From Clostridioides difficile CD160 (GTDB lineage: Bacteria > Bacillota > Clostridia > Peptostreptococcales > Peptostreptococcaceae), in assembly GCF_000449425.2 (NCBI RefSeq), contig NZ_AVHW01000037.1, positions 1 to 64,000 on the forward strand: a stretch of DNA of 64,000 nucleotides, written 5' to 3'. Both the position numbers and the translations under genes were made by a program. The first letter of the stretch is position 1, and every line of letters begins with the position of its first letter. Below are positions 37,783 through 46,720 of the stretch, in pieces. Under the pieces are notes generated by a model. That model had not been told where the DNA came from and did not search any database. It worked only from the letters and a program-made list of their open reading frames with translations.

Positions 37783-38304
37783 ATGTTTAAAATAGAAGTT
37801 GGTAAAAAATTAGAAGCAGAAGTACCAGATGGTTTAAGTATTACTTTTAGTGAAACTGGATTTACAGCTATATTTAAATTAGACAATTTATCAGACAAAG
37901 AAATAATTGAATTTAGAAAAGGTAATTTAAGAATAGATGTATCTTTTTTAGACAAAATTATTTTCTTCGTATTTTCAAATACAATGGGTATAGGAGATGC
38001 AGATATACCATTTACAATTCATTTATCTAAATGTAAAGAATTTCAAGAACTTGAAGAAAATGAAGGATATGCAATGGATCTAATGTTAGTAGAAGCTAAT
38101 AATAATATTGTAAAAGGTTTCAGACGTGTTGGTCTTAATGTAAATACATCTAAATATTTAAAAAAATGTGCAATGGAACAATTATCACATGATTTTAATA
38201 AGGATGAACATGTGAGAAAGATCAAGGAAATACAAAGAAAATACAACTCAAGAGAAATAAAAAAATTAGCAGGAGCATATTCTAAGTTTGAAAGAAAACA
38301 GTAA
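37783..38304 (+). CDS. Hypothetical phage-like protein downstream of endolysin
   Basis: This is a 173-residue protein beginning MFKIEVGKKLEAEVPDG. The first half is beta-rich (two hydrophobic strands, IIFFVFSNTMGIGDADIPFTI) and the C-terminal third is basic and helical. No named family is recognised. TTGGAGGG precedes the ATG. It sits after the tcdE-endolysin pair and shares its upstream sequence with the truncated copy at 37292, so it may derive from the same phage module. Confidence 0.65.
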   Translation: MFKIEVGKKLEAEVPDGLSITFSETGFTAIFKLDNLSDKEIIEFRKGNLRIDVSFLDKIIFFVFSNTMGIGDADIPFTIHLSKCKEFQELEENEGYAMDLMLVEANNNIVKGFRRVGLNVNTSKYLKKCAMEQLSHDFNKDEHVRKIKEIQRKYNSREIKKLAGAYSKFERKQ

Positions 38305-38512
38305 TCATAGTATAAGTATTAATAAATCATTGCAAAAAAAATTAATTATGTTTTATTCAAAGAAGATGTGAAAATAAATGACAATGTAGCTTTAAAAAAT
38401 ACATTGACACTGATAATATTATAGAGTTAGATATATGATTTGTACATATAAAGAGAAATAAAATATCTTAATTTAGTATTGTATAGAGAGTTACTTGATT
38501 AAAATTAAAATA
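38305..38512. other. Intergenic after 37783 gene
   Basis: No gene is seen; the region is AT-rich with no clear repeat before the terminator at 38513. Confidence 0.5.
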
Positions 38513-38547
38513 AAAGCTACAGGATAAGAAAATCTGTAGCTTTTTAA
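38513..38547. terminator. Terminator
   Basis: AAAGCTACAG and CTGTAGCTTTTT form a strong stem with a T run, ending the toxin-locus transcription unit. Confidence 0.85.
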
Positions 38548-38588
38548 GTTATTATTTATTTGATTAGTTTTAGCTTTGTTATATTTAT

Positions 38589-38879
38589 CTAATTTATAAA
38601 TTTAATTATAATATATGCTAATATTTTTGCTACAAACCATTTAAATTCAGGCTCGATTCCTAAATCCATTAATATATGGGAGATAAGAATTTCAATCACT
38701 TTACCTAAGAAAATATTTATAAACCTCGGAAATTTATAAGGTATTTTATGATTCATTATTAATATTTTGTTTACTTTTAAATTAAAGTTAATACAATTTT
38801 GTTTTCCATCGCAATATTTTAAAACTAATTTTAATTTACGTTTACCTATCCCATTAGTTTTAATCTTTCTTTTTTTCAT
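38589..38879 (-). CDS. Small basic hypothetical protein
   Basis: This is a 96-residue, strongly basic protein (MKKRKIKTNGIGKRKLKL..) with a hydrophobic C-terminal segment (WFVAKILAYIIIKFI). CGGAGG lies upstream of the ATG on the minus strand. No family is recognised. It is convergent with the toxin-locus transcript and separated from it by a terminator. Confidence 0.6.
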   Translation of the reverse strand: MKKRKIKTNGIGKRKLKLVLKYCDGKQNCINFNLKVNKILIMNHKIPYKFPRFINIFLGKVIEILISHILMDLGIEPEFKWFVAKILAYIIIKFIN

Positions 38880-39090
38880 ATTTTTTTCCTCCGTTATTTG
38901 TAGTCAACATAAATTCGTAATAATTAATCGAAATAATCACAGAAATTTACATTGCTATATATATCAAGAAAATATGAAAAAAAAATTGCTGATTTTTTTG
39001 CTTTTTTATTTTTAAAGTTTTTTAATAAATCTGATTCGAATTAGGTTTTTTAATGTATAATTTAATAAGAAATTGATAAAGGAGAATTTT

Positions 39091-39609
39091 ATGCTATTAT
39101 TAAATATAATTTTTATCTGCATAGTATTTTTTATTTTATATTTTTTTTTAAAAAACAAATTTACTTTTATGTGTACACTAATCACATTAACTTTTTACAC
39201 ATTTTTAATTTCATTTATAAGTTTATTCATTTTAATAAATTATAAATTTATGAAATCATCAATATTAGTATACTTTATACCTACATTTTCATTAATTGCA
39301 TACTTATATTTTGGTGTCTTTATTAATAAAATAATGCTTATCTTTTTTAGTAGAAAATTTTATGCATTAAAAAATATTGAATATAATTTCAATATTTTAA
39401 GATACCATTTAATTTTAATTTTTGTAATACTCTTTATCTATTTAAATATTAATGGCTTTTTTTATAAAAAAGATTTAAATGACACAGTTTTTTTAGTGAG
39501 AAATGTTTTTTTTACAATCATTCCATTAGCTATGATAAATATAACTCCTATATTTGATATAGATTCTTTGTCAAATAGATGGATTAAGAGATTTGAGCCT
39601 ACAAAATAA
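39091..39609 (+). CDS. Multi-pass membrane protein
   Basis: This is a 172-residue hydrophobic protein with about five membrane segments (starting LLNIIFICIVFFILYFFL). AAGGAG precedes ATG 39091, which is preferred over the upstream TTG. No family is recognised. It may be an immunity, transport or anchoring protein. A terminator follows. Confidence 0.65.
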   Translation: MLLLNIIFICIVFFILYFFLKNKFTFMCTLITLTFYTFLISFISLFILINYKFMKSSILVYFIPTFSLIAYLYFGVFINKIMLIFFSRKFYALKNIEYNFNILRYHLILIFVILFIYLNINGFFYKKDLNDTVFLVRNVFFTIIPLAMINITPIFDIDSLSNRWIKRFEPTK

Positions 39610-39639
39610 TATACTTAAAACAAATGATAGTTTATCAAT

Positions 39640-39680
39640 ATAAGGAAATGAGTCCTGCTTTAAGAATTCATTTCTTTATT
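39640..39680 (+). terminator. Terminator after membrane-protein gene
   Basis: AAGGAAATGA and TTCATTTCTTT pair across a ~14-base loop, followed by T-rich sequence. Confidence 0.7.
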
Positions 39681-39926
39681 CAGCTTTTCTTACCTTTACT
39701 CCTTCTTTTTCGTTACTTAACCTTTTAAACTCCAATATATTAATAAATATATTCCCAATTACTCGTCTTTTAATCTATTAGTAATATAGAGCTTATTGTT
39801 TAAAGTGTTTAGTCATATATGCTGACTAATTGCTTTCCTGTATTTTTTAATTTTAAATAATTCAATTACTTTTATACCTCAAAAACATTTATATTAAAGT
39901 GCAGTAGGTCCTAATATATTAAAAGA
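39681..39926. other. Gene-poor stretch with a possible minus-strand remnant
   Basis: On the minus strand an open tail reads VIGNIFINILEFKRLSNEKEGVKVRKAE stop in about 39676-39765, without a start. It may be the end of a decayed gene. An inverted repeat AGTCATATATGCTGACT lies at about 39811-39827. Nothing else is seen. Confidence 0.35.
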
Positions 39927-40035
39927 TTTTTCAAAAAAAAAATAAATCTGCCCCATATTATTTATGTAAATAAAAAATAAGCTATTTTAAGCAAACAAAG
40001 AATTAAATTGCATTAGTCAATTAAATAATGAGGGG
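39927..40035 (+). promoter_or_regulatory. Conserved leader element, copy B
   Basis: TTTTTCAAAAAAAAA, CCATATTATTTATG (39953-39966), hairpin GCT..AGC (39981-39992), hairpin ATTG-cattagt-CAAT (40007-40021), then GAGGGGGG. The second stem has different bases from other copies but stays paired. It precedes the Rpn nuclease gene. Confidence 0.8.
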
Positions 40036-40100
40036 GGTAATTATATTAAAAAGAGATTAATTAAGAAAAAATTGGTATAATAAAAAAAAGAGGTGTTAAA

Positions 40101-41186
40101 ATGAAACAGATATTAGAAGAAAAATCTAAAATTACTAAAATATCAAAGGAATATAAGCGAACTAGAATTGAAGAAAAAAACAGAGAATGGACTCAAAAAC
40201 TAAATGATATACTCAGTAAGGGTGATTTTTCTAATGAGGAATTACATAAAATCAAAAATTTAATTCCAGAAGAGATATTGACTAGTGAAAATGTTGGCGA
40301 AGTTGTGACAGAAGATGGTTACGCTAAGCCTGAATATGATGAAGTATTTAAATCATTATTTACTTTAAATAATGATTACGATTTACTCATTAACTTTATC
40401 AATGATATTCTCAAAGATGCTCCACATGCTAATAGAAATATTAAACCTTTTACTCAAATAAAAAAAATAATCCGAGTTGAAACTGATCCAACGATTAACT
40501 ATGTTGGTGAGAAAAGACCTAGACTTGATATTTTGGCTGAAGATGAAGAAAATAATCACATTAATATTGAGATGCAAAGAGCTTTTGAGGATGATTACTT
40601 AGAAAGAGCTGAATATTATCTTAGTCGTGTGCATGGTAGAAAATTAGAAGAAGGTAAAGAATACAAAGAAATTGGAAAAACTATTGGAATACATATATTA
40701 AATCATGTAAAATATAATCAAATAGATGATTATATAAATTGTATGAGATTAACTATGGATGGTCATCCAAATATTTATTCAGAAAAAACGGCATTGTACT
40801 TTGTAGAGCTTCCTAAAATTAACAGATATAACAATATAGTAAATAGAATTATGTTGTGGGGAAAATTAATTAGTAATCCTTCTAATTTAGATGTTAGGTT
40901 TATAGCTAAGAATGATTCTGTTGTTAAGAAAGCTTTAGATAGGCTAAAAGAGCTAGGAAGCAATGAAGACTATTTATTAAATTTAAAGCGAGGTGCATAT
41001 ATTATGAATAAAAGTAGAAACTTCAAAGAAGAAATTTTTAAAGAAGGCATTGAAAAAGGTAAAAGAGAAGAGAAATTTAATTTTATCATAAAGTTAAAAA
41101 ATAAAGGTTATAATTTAAATGAAATATGTGACATTATAGATGATTTAAATAAATCAGAGGTCGAAAAAGTATATAATCAAAACTAA
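40101..41186 (+). CDS. Rpn-family PD-(D/E)XK nuclease
   Basis: This 361-residue protein belongs to the Rpn/transposase_31-related group of PD-(D/E)XK nucleases. The signature RPRLDILAEDEENNHINIEMQ (about 145-165) gives the Asp and the E-x-Q catalytic positions; the preceding segment DEVFKSLFTLN is also typical, as is the charged C-terminal tail EEIFKEGIEKGKREEKF. Rpn proteins cut DNA and promote recombination; some act in defence. AAGAGGTG precedes ATG 40101. Upstream is leader copy B. A partial copy of its C-terminus lies at 44062-44337. Confidence 0.88.
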   Translation: MKQILEEKSKITKISKEYKRTRIEEKNREWTQKLNDILSKGDFSNEELHKIKNLIPEEILTSENVGEVVTEDGYAKPEYDEVFKSLFTLNNDYDLLINFINDILKDAPHANRNIKPFTQIKKIIRVETDPTINYVGEKRPRLDILAEDEENNHINIEMQRAFEDDYLERAEYYLSRVHGRKLEEGKEYKEIGKTIGIHILNHVKYNQIDDYINCMRLTMDGHPNIYSEKTALYFVELPKINRYNNIVNRIMLWGKLISNPSNLDVRFIAKNDSVVKKALDRLKELGSNEDYLLNLKRGAYIMNKSRNFKEEIFKEGIEKGKREEKFNFIIKLKNKGYNLNEICDIIDDLNKSEVEKVYNQN

Positions 41187-41187
41187 T

Positions 41188-41224
41188 GAAAATAAAACAT
41201 TAACTAAATAGTTAATGTTTTATT
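41188..41224 (+). terminator. Terminator after Rpn gene
   Basis: AAAACATTAACTA and TAGTTAATGTTTT pair, followed by ATTTCTTT. The same terminator type follows the partial Rpn copy (44339). Confidence 0.8.
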
Positions 41225-41322
41225 TCTTTAAATCTAAATGTAATAGTTTCGCAGTTATATTTTACTCCATAAAATAATAGTTCACCAAGAAATGTTAAAC
41301 TTGAATAAGGGTAGTATATTTA

Positions 41323-41535
41323 TATGAGTAAAATAGAAAATGTAATTAAAATTATATTACTTCTAAGAAAAAATGAAAATTTAAACTCTCGTGAAATATC
41401 CAAAAAATAGGTATACTGGAGAGTCAAGTAAAGGAATATATATGTCAACTAAGAAAGGCTGGAGTTGACATCAAAAGTAAACCAGGTATTAAGGGAGAAT
41501 ATCGTATAGAAGAGTGTTCATTTTGTATTAGATAA
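41323..41535 (+). pseudogene. Frameshifted HTH (WYL/DeoR-like) regulator remnant
   Basis: MSKIENVIKIILLLRKNENLNSREISKK then TAG; one frame over it continues IGILESQVKEYICQLRKAGVDIKSKPGIKGEYRI. Together these form an N-terminal HTH of the DeoR/WYL type. The effector domain is missing. WYL-type regulators commonly sit next to cas genes, which fits its position before the Cas3-like gene. Confidence 0.6.
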
Positions 41536-41647
41536 ATGAAGATATTAAAATATAAGAAGAAATTTTAAAGAATGTACGAAATATAAATGACTATTAGAGT
41601 TGCAAAAGAAAAAAATTATAAATTACTTTAAAGGATAGGTGTTTAAC

Positions 41648-43993
41648 ATGAAAAAGGAACTATTAGCTGGACCATGTAATTTAAATATCAATAAAAAAGA
41701 GCAAACATTAGTTGAACATATTAAAGATTTATTTGAAGTATTAGAATCTATATTAGACCCAGATTTGTATTCATATAAAGATATAGAAATACTAAAGATA
41801 TGCTGTGCTTTGCATGATCTAGGAAAAATTAATTTAATTGTGCAACAAAAAATAGAGATTAATAATAAAATATCATCTAGTTTTTCAAAAGAAGAAATAG
41901 AAAAATTAGAATATAAAAAAAAATCTTTAGAAAAAATAGCAAGACACAATGTATTTTCTGGAGCATTTTTGCAATCAATATTAGAAGAAATGAATTTATC
42001 AGAAGAAGATAAATTATATATATATAAAAGCATAATGCTACATCATGGAAGCTATATAGATTATATGAAATTAACTACTAGTAAAGTACAAGGAGAAATT
42101 TATAAGTATATTGACAATGGAATTTTAGAAAATAAAGAATCATTTAATCTGAAAGATATAGAAGATTATATAAGTGAAATTTTAAATATAGATTTTAAAT
42201 TTAATGAAGATGTACTGGATTATGATTACTTAGATAAATTAAGTGAAAAAATGGTTATAGAGAGTGATTATAATAATGGTCAAATAGATGACTCAGTTTT
42301 AAATCAAAGAAGAGCTAACTATATTTTGTATAAAGGTATGTTGAATTTAATAGACCATGTTGCACAAGGCACAAATAAAGATATAAAATTTTATAACGAT
42401 TTTACTGATAAAGAAATTGATGAAATGATTTTAAATGATATCTATAATAATCATGATAATTTTAAAAAAAATAATATAGAGTTCAATACTATACAAAAAA
42501 GGCTGAGAGAACTTTCTGAAAAAAACGTTCTGACTGTTGCATTTACTAGGTCAGGAAAAAAAGTTGCTGATTGTAGAAAGAATTTTAAAAGAAAATTATT
42601 TTTAGTTCCAAATCAATTTTCATCAGAAAGTTTTTACATAAAAAATATATTTAAAAATGATTATCTTGGATTACTTAATGGAGATATAAATTTATATTCA
42701 TATAGTGAAGATTATAATGAACAAGATTGTGAAGTAACTTTAAGAGATATAGATTTGAGTTTGAATCTTTGTAAACCATATTTAATTGCAACCATTGACC
42801 AATTATTATTAAGTATGTTTAAGTTTCCAGGGTATGAAAGGATATTTGCAGCCGTAAAAAATGCATCTATAACTGTTGATGAAGTGCATTCATTAAATCC
42901 AAAGATGTTTTTAATTTTAATATATTTTATACAGTTTGCATGTAAGTACTTAAATGTCGATTTTCACTTAATGGCAACTATGCTTCCAAAATCATATAAA
43001 GAACAAATGATAAACAAGGGAATTATTTTTCAAGAAGAATGTAATGAAAATGTCACTGATAAAGGAGAAATAGTTTTTATTGAGAGTAACAAGAAAGAAG
43101 AGATTTGTGAAGGTAAAAATGTAAAAGTTTCTTTTATAAAGGAAAAAGAAATCAAGTCAATAGTTGAAGGTGCTTTAGAAAAGAGACAGAGAATTTTAAT
43201 AATAAAAAATACTATTGAATCAGCTAATAGTACATATAAGTTTTTAAAAGAAAATTTATCAAATAAATATAATGATGCAGATATAAATGTTTTACATGAT
43301 AGGTTTAAATTTAAAGATAAGGAAGAAAAATATAATAAAATATTGGATGAAAAGGGTGAGGTTTGGATATATACTCAAGAAATATCATTAGACTTAGATT
43401 TCAATATAGTAATAAGTGATTTATCGCCTATGGATAGTTTAATACAAAGAATGGGTAAATGTAATAGCAATGATAAATGGGAATATGGGAATTTTTATAT
43501 TCTACCTAGTGAAGATAAACTTAAGAATACAACTAAATCTATTTTAAATAAAATATTAAAGACTGAATCTATTTTTACGATGAGTATTAGAAAAAATATT
43601 TTGAATGAATATTATGATAATAGTGTAGTTAAAAAATATTTTGAAGATAGTTTTATAAATTGTAATAATGAAATTAAGAATATTTTTGGTATATATAAAA
43701 CTGATTTCGATGGTTTGGATTTAATATTTAATTTTGAACCTTATAAACATATTGTTGATAATGAGAAAGAAGCATCTAAGCTTTTTAAAGCTGCTGATAT
43801 AAGTTGTAAGATTATTCTTGAAGAAGATTTTTATAAGAAAGATAGGAATTTACAACATGATTCGATTCAAATATCAGGTTTTTTATTTAATAGACTATGT
43901 TATTCTAGGTTAATAAACAAAGTAGAAGGATATATGGTACTAAAATCTAGTAATAAATTTGAATATAATAGTACTGTAGGTCTAATCCTATAA
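41648..43993 (+). CDS. Cas3-like HD-nuclease/helicase with degraded helicase motifs
   Basis: This 781-residue protein has the layout of type I Cas3. The N-terminal HD domain looks intact: H56-D57 (LHDLGKIN), ARHNVFSG, LHHGSY and LIDHVAQG. In the helicase half the Walker A position reads AFTRSGKK (298-305), not GxGKT; the DEVH box (411-414) is kept; motif VI reads QRMGKC (600-604), lacking the usual arginines of QR-GR---R. So ATP-driven unwinding is doubtful. No cas5-8 genes or CRISPR array occur here. AGGTG precedes ATG 41648. It may be a decayed Cas3 or one kept as a non-functional competitor (inference). Confidence 0.8.
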   Translation: MKKELLAGPCNLNINKKEQTLVEHIKDLFEVLESILDPDLYSYKDIEILKICCALHDLGKINLIVQQKIEINNKISSSFSKEEIEKLEYKKKSLEKIARHNVFSGAFLQSILEEMNLSEEDKLYIYKSIMLHHGSYIDYMKLTTSKVQGEIYKYIDNGILENKESFNLKDIEDYISEILNIDFKFNEDVLDYDYLDKLSEKMVIESDYNNGQIDDSVLNQRRANYILYKGMLNLIDHVAQGTNKDIKFYNDFTDKEIDEMILNDIYNNHDNFKKNNIEFNTIQKRLRELSEKNVLTVAFTRSGKKVADCRKNFKRKLFLVPNQFSSESFYIKNIFKNDYLGLLNGDINLYSYSEDYNEQDCEVTLRDIDLSLNLCKPYLIATIDQLLLSMFKFPGYERIFAAVKNASITVDEVHSLNPKMFLILIYFIQFACKYLNVDFHLMATMLPKSYKEQMINKGIIFQEECNENVTDKGEIVFIESNKKEEICEGKNVKVSFIKEKEIKSIVEGALEKRQRILIIKNTIESANSTYKFLKENLSNKYNDADINVLHDRFKFKDKEEKYNKILDEKGEVWIYTQEISLDLDFNIVISDLSPMDSLIQRMGKCNSNDKWEYGNFYILPSEDKLKNTTKSILNKILKTESIFTMSIRKNILNEYYDNSVVKKYFEDSFINCNNEIKNIFGIYKTDFDGLDLIFNFEPYKHIVDNEKEASKLFKAADISCKIILEEDFYKKDRNLQHDSIQISGFLFNRLCYSRLINKVEGYMVLKSSNKFEYNSTVGLIL

Positions 43994-44008
43994 TAAATGT
44001 ATATCAAA

Positions 44009-44060
44009 TATATAAATAAAGACAATAGACTATAATTTAGTGTATTGTCTTTATTATTAG
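44009..44060 (+). terminator. Terminator after Cas3-like gene
   Basis: AATAAAGACAATA and TATTGTCTTTATT pair around a ~15-base loop. Confidence 0.8.
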
Positions 44061-44061
44061 G

Positions 44062-44337
44062 AAAGCTTTAGATAGGTTAAAAGATCTAGGAAGAAATGAA
44101 GACTATTTATTAAATCTGAAAAGAGGTGCATATATTATGAATAAAAGTAAAAACTTCAAGGAAGAAATTTTTAATAAGGGTATTGAAAAAGGTAAAAGAG
44201 AAGAAGCTAGAAGAAAAGATCATAAGTTAATTGTAATGTTAAAAAAGAATGGTTTTAAATTAGATGATATATTAAGCAAGTTTGACGATTTTGATTTAAG
44301 TGAAGATGAAATTAAAGAGATCTATAATAACAATTAA
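44062..44337 (+). pseudogene. Partial copy of Rpn nuclease, C-terminal part
   Basis: Sequence from AAAGCTTTAGATAGG onward closely repeats 40930-41075 (coding ALDRLKDLG-NEDYLLNLKRGAYIMNKSK-NFKEEIF), then diverges into its own tail to the TAA at 44337. A 66-residue frame from ATG 44137 with AGAGGTG could still be translated. The nuclease core is missing. Confidence 0.8.
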
Positions 44338-44338
44338 T

Positions 44339-44373
44339 CTAAAAAACATTAGCTAAATAGCTAATGTTTTTTC
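44339..44373 (+). terminator. Terminator after partial Rpn copy
   Basis: AAAAAACATTAGCTA and TAGCTAATGTTTTTT form a strong stem. Confidence 0.85.
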
Positions 44374-44516
44374 ATAAAATTAATGTCTAATACGCTTTCC
44401 TTTGTTTTTGTAAAATGACATAATTCCTCCTTTCATGGCTTAAGAAAAGCAGTCAATCATATAGACTAACTGCTTGTGGTATTTAATATGAAGTTATAGA
44501 CAAGCTGGGATTTGCT

Positions 44517-45095
44517 TTAGTCAATAATCATTTTAATAGACGAACATTTCCCGCTGTTACATTTGCTTTCAGATACGCTACAAGTGGCAACTCCCAATGT
44601 AATGTCCAACAATGCTTTTATTATGATTTTATCCCCAGCTTTAGAAATAGGCATTTCCACTGAAATACTACCATTAGTATTGATTTTCGTGTGCATAAAT
44701 AAATTGACAGGTGTAATAATGGCTCGATGTTCTTCAAGGGCATTATTGATATTATCGAGACAGTTTGGGTGTCCTTCGCCATTATGGTAGAAGAAATCAT
44801 ACATTTCTGGTCGGCAACATGGGTGGAATAAATCATGTTCTCCAACATCATCAGAAAGGACTTTCATCATAGGTTGGTATAGATTGGTGTAAATAATATC
44901 TCCAATTTTTAATTTCAAAGACTCGTTACAATCAATTGTCACTCCAGTTGAAAGAAATTCATTTGGACTACCTGTCACTTCTGCAAAAAAATCAACCACT
45001 TGACCGCCTTCAATATCAATCACTGTAATATTTTGTCCTTGCTTAACATCAATTTTTATTCCTGAACATGCTGGTATTATATATTCTTTACTCAT
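44517..45095 (-). CDS. Urea carboxylase-associated (DUF1989) family protein
   Basis: This 192-residue protein belongs to the DUF1989/urea amidolyase-associated family: GGQVVDFFAEV, GEHDLFHPCC, GHPNCLDNIN, a P-x-N-LFMHT strand and AGDKIIIKALLDITLGVATCS. Members occur in urea, allophanate or aminomethyl-transferase-like contexts; their biochemical role is poorly known. Cys and His positions suggest metal binding. The start is ATG 45095, preceded by GGAAGGAG on the minus strand. Base composition is less AT-rich than its neighbours, which suggests acquisition from another source. No metabolic partner gene is near. Confidence 0.85.
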   Translation of the reverse strand: MSKEYIIPACSGIKIDVKQGQNITVIDIEGGQVVDFFAEVTGSPNEFLSTGVTIDCNESLKLKIGDIIYTNLYQPMMKVLSDDVGEHDLFHPCCRPEMYDFFYHNGEGHPNCLDNINNALEEHRAIITPVNLFMHTKINTNGSISVEMPISKAGDKIIIKALLDITLGVATCSVSESKCNSGKCSSIKMIID

Positions 45096-45314
45096 TCTCC
45101 TTCCCCCCCACAAATTCTAATTTATGAGGATATTATACAGCTATTCAATACTATTAGCAACTCAAAACAATAGTTACCTATTTTTTACCCTGTTTTTAAA
45201 TAATTATTATATATTTTAAAAAAATATTTTACTTGGTACAGATATAGTTCACAAGCATTGTTATAATTAAGTTAAGATAACTTAGAAAAATTAATTTACT
45301 TAATTATAAAAATA
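45096..45314. other. Intergenic before leader copy C
   Basis: AT-rich region holding the minus-strand promoter of the DUF1989 gene. No gene is seen. Confidence 0.4.
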
Positions 45315-45425
45315 TTTTCTCAAAAAAAATATGAAAATGCCCCATATTATTTATAAGAAAAAATAAGCTAATTTTAGCAAATAAAAAACTAAGTTGCATT
45401 AGACAGCTAAATAAAAAAAGAGGTG
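45315..45425 (+). promoter_or_regulatory. Conserved leader element, copy C
   Basis: TTTTCTCAAAAAAAA, CCATATTATTTATA (45342-45355), hairpin GCTA-attt-TAGC (45367-45378), hairpin GTTG-cattaga-CAGC (45393-45407), then AGAGGTG. The RBS is followed by a three-codon ORF (ATG ATA AAA TAA, 45431-45442). The next full gene starts at 45537. Confidence 0.8.
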
Positions 45426-45536
45426 TAAATATGATAAAATAAGTAAAGGAATTAAGTTTAAGAAGAACCTAAACTTAAAATTATATAAAAATAATCTAAT
45501 TCGTAAAAATAAAAAATAATTGTATGAGGTGAAAAA

Positions 45537-46337
45537 ATGAATGAAGAAATGAGATATGAATTTGAAACATCGAGAGGAATTTGCGAACTTGTAATATCAA
45601 AAAACTTAAAGGGAAAAAAATTTGAAATCGAAACATTGGTGATAGATGGGAATTTATTAAAAGATAGAGGAGAAAGGTGGGCTGAGTTTACTTATTACTG
45701 CATGGAATTTGTAATTGAACTTGGGCATGAGGTTGCTAAACAAGCAGGAAAATTATTTAATATGAAAAAAAAGAAATTTTATATTAAAGCTCCACCTGAA
45801 CTTGAAAAAATGAGAGAAGCATTTTTAAAAGAAGCTTATAAAATAGAAAGAGACTATTATAACAATGTTTGGGAAAATTTAGGCGAAGATGAAACTATTG
45901 AATTAGTAATTGGAACATCTCGTTTTTACATTAACAACAAAGAAATAAATCAAAGCACTAATTTAAAAGAATTAATGGATGAAATAGATAAAGTTGCATA
46001 TGAGGTAGGAGGAATATTTAAAAAAAGGAAAACTTTCGAGTTTGCAGATACTTGCCAAATTACTAAAAAAACTTTATTGGAAGCAGCAGAAAAAGCAAAA
46101 CAAATTTTAGCTGAAAAGCAAGAAAAAATTGAGAAACAAAAAGAAGATAGAAAGCAAAAAGAACAGGAAGAAATAGCAAGATTAATTGAAGAGGCAAAAA
46201 GAACAGGACAAAAGCAAGTAGTAAAAAGTTGGGCTGTATCTTGCAACGACCCAAATGAAGCTTGCGACTTAGATATAATGACGGAAATGATAGACGAAAA
46301 TGGCAAAATAGAGATAATTAGAAGCCACACATATTAA
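45537..46337 (+). CDS. Hypothetical protein with coiled coil
   Basis: This is a 266-residue protein of unknown family. The N-terminal ~180 residues are mixed alpha/beta (RYEFETSRGICELVISKNLKGK..). Residues ~185-225 form a long charged coiled coil (KAKQILAEKQEKIEKQKEDR). A C-terminal beta-like block follows (KSWAVSCNDPNEACDLDIM). AGGTG precedes the ATG at 45537. It lies downstream of leader copy C, separated from it by ~110 bases. Codon use is less AT-biased in the C-terminal half. Function is unknown. Confidence 0.7.
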   Translation: MNEEMRYEFETSRGICELVISKNLKGKKFEIETLVIDGNLLKDRGERWAEFTYYCMEFVIELGHEVAKQAGKLFNMKKKKFYIKAPPELEKMREAFLKEAYKIERDYYNNVWENLGEDETIELVIGTSRFYINNKEINQSTNLKELMDEIDKVAYEVGGIFKKRKTFEFADTCQITKKTLLEAAEKAKQILAEKQEKIEKQKEDRKQKEQEEIARLIEEAKRTGQKQVVKSWAVSCNDPNEACDLDIMTEMIDENGKIEIIRSHTY

Positions 46338-46439
46338 GCAATAAGTGTTAGAAGATATCTACATAGAGGTTGTATGTTAAAATTAAGTGTACAGCCTTTT
46401 TTAAATTAATATAAGAATATAGTTTAACAGTTATTATTA

Positions 46440-46565
46440 TAAAAACAGAAGTGGAAAATAGAGACTTACAAAATGATTAGATTCAAGTATCAGTATTTAT
46501 ATTTAATAGATTTTATTACCTAGGATTAATAAGCATATTAGAAAGATATATGATACTAAAATCTA
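46440..46565 (+). pseudogene. Remnant of a Cas3-like gene 3' end
   Basis: The sequence ACTTACAAAATGATTAGATT.. through ATACTAAAATCTAGAAATAA aligns with the last ~40 codons of the Cas3-like gene (43850-43965) at roughly three-quarters identity, including the segment for SGFLFNRLCYSRLINKVEGYM. Stops interrupt it. Confidence 0.7.
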
Positions 46566-46582
46566 GAAATAAGAAAGATATA

Positions 46583-46622
46583 AATAAAGACAAGATACTA
46601 TAATTTATTATCTTGTCTTTAT
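46583..46622 (+). terminator. Terminator after Cas3 remnant
   Basis: ATAAAGACAAGATA and TATCTTGTCTTTAT pair, matching in type the terminator after the Cas3-like gene at 44009. Confidence 0.75.
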
Positions 46623-46720
46623 AATTTAGTGTTCAAAAACTATAATTAAGTTTTTTAAAATTTATTATAATTAATATTATATCTACTAGGAATGTTTATA
46701 TTAATATCACATAAAATATA

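Noticed and set aside
36423..38304. Remnant of tcdA or tcdC after tcdE
   Set aside because: The sequence after tcdE is an endolysin and phage-like genes; no CROP-type YYF repeats and no TcdC-like coiled coil were found.
41648..46622. CRISPR array next to the Cas3-like gene
   Set aside because: I looked for regularly spaced 28-37 base repeats with unique spacers around the gene and in the intergenic regions and found none; the repeated sequence here is partial gene duplication.
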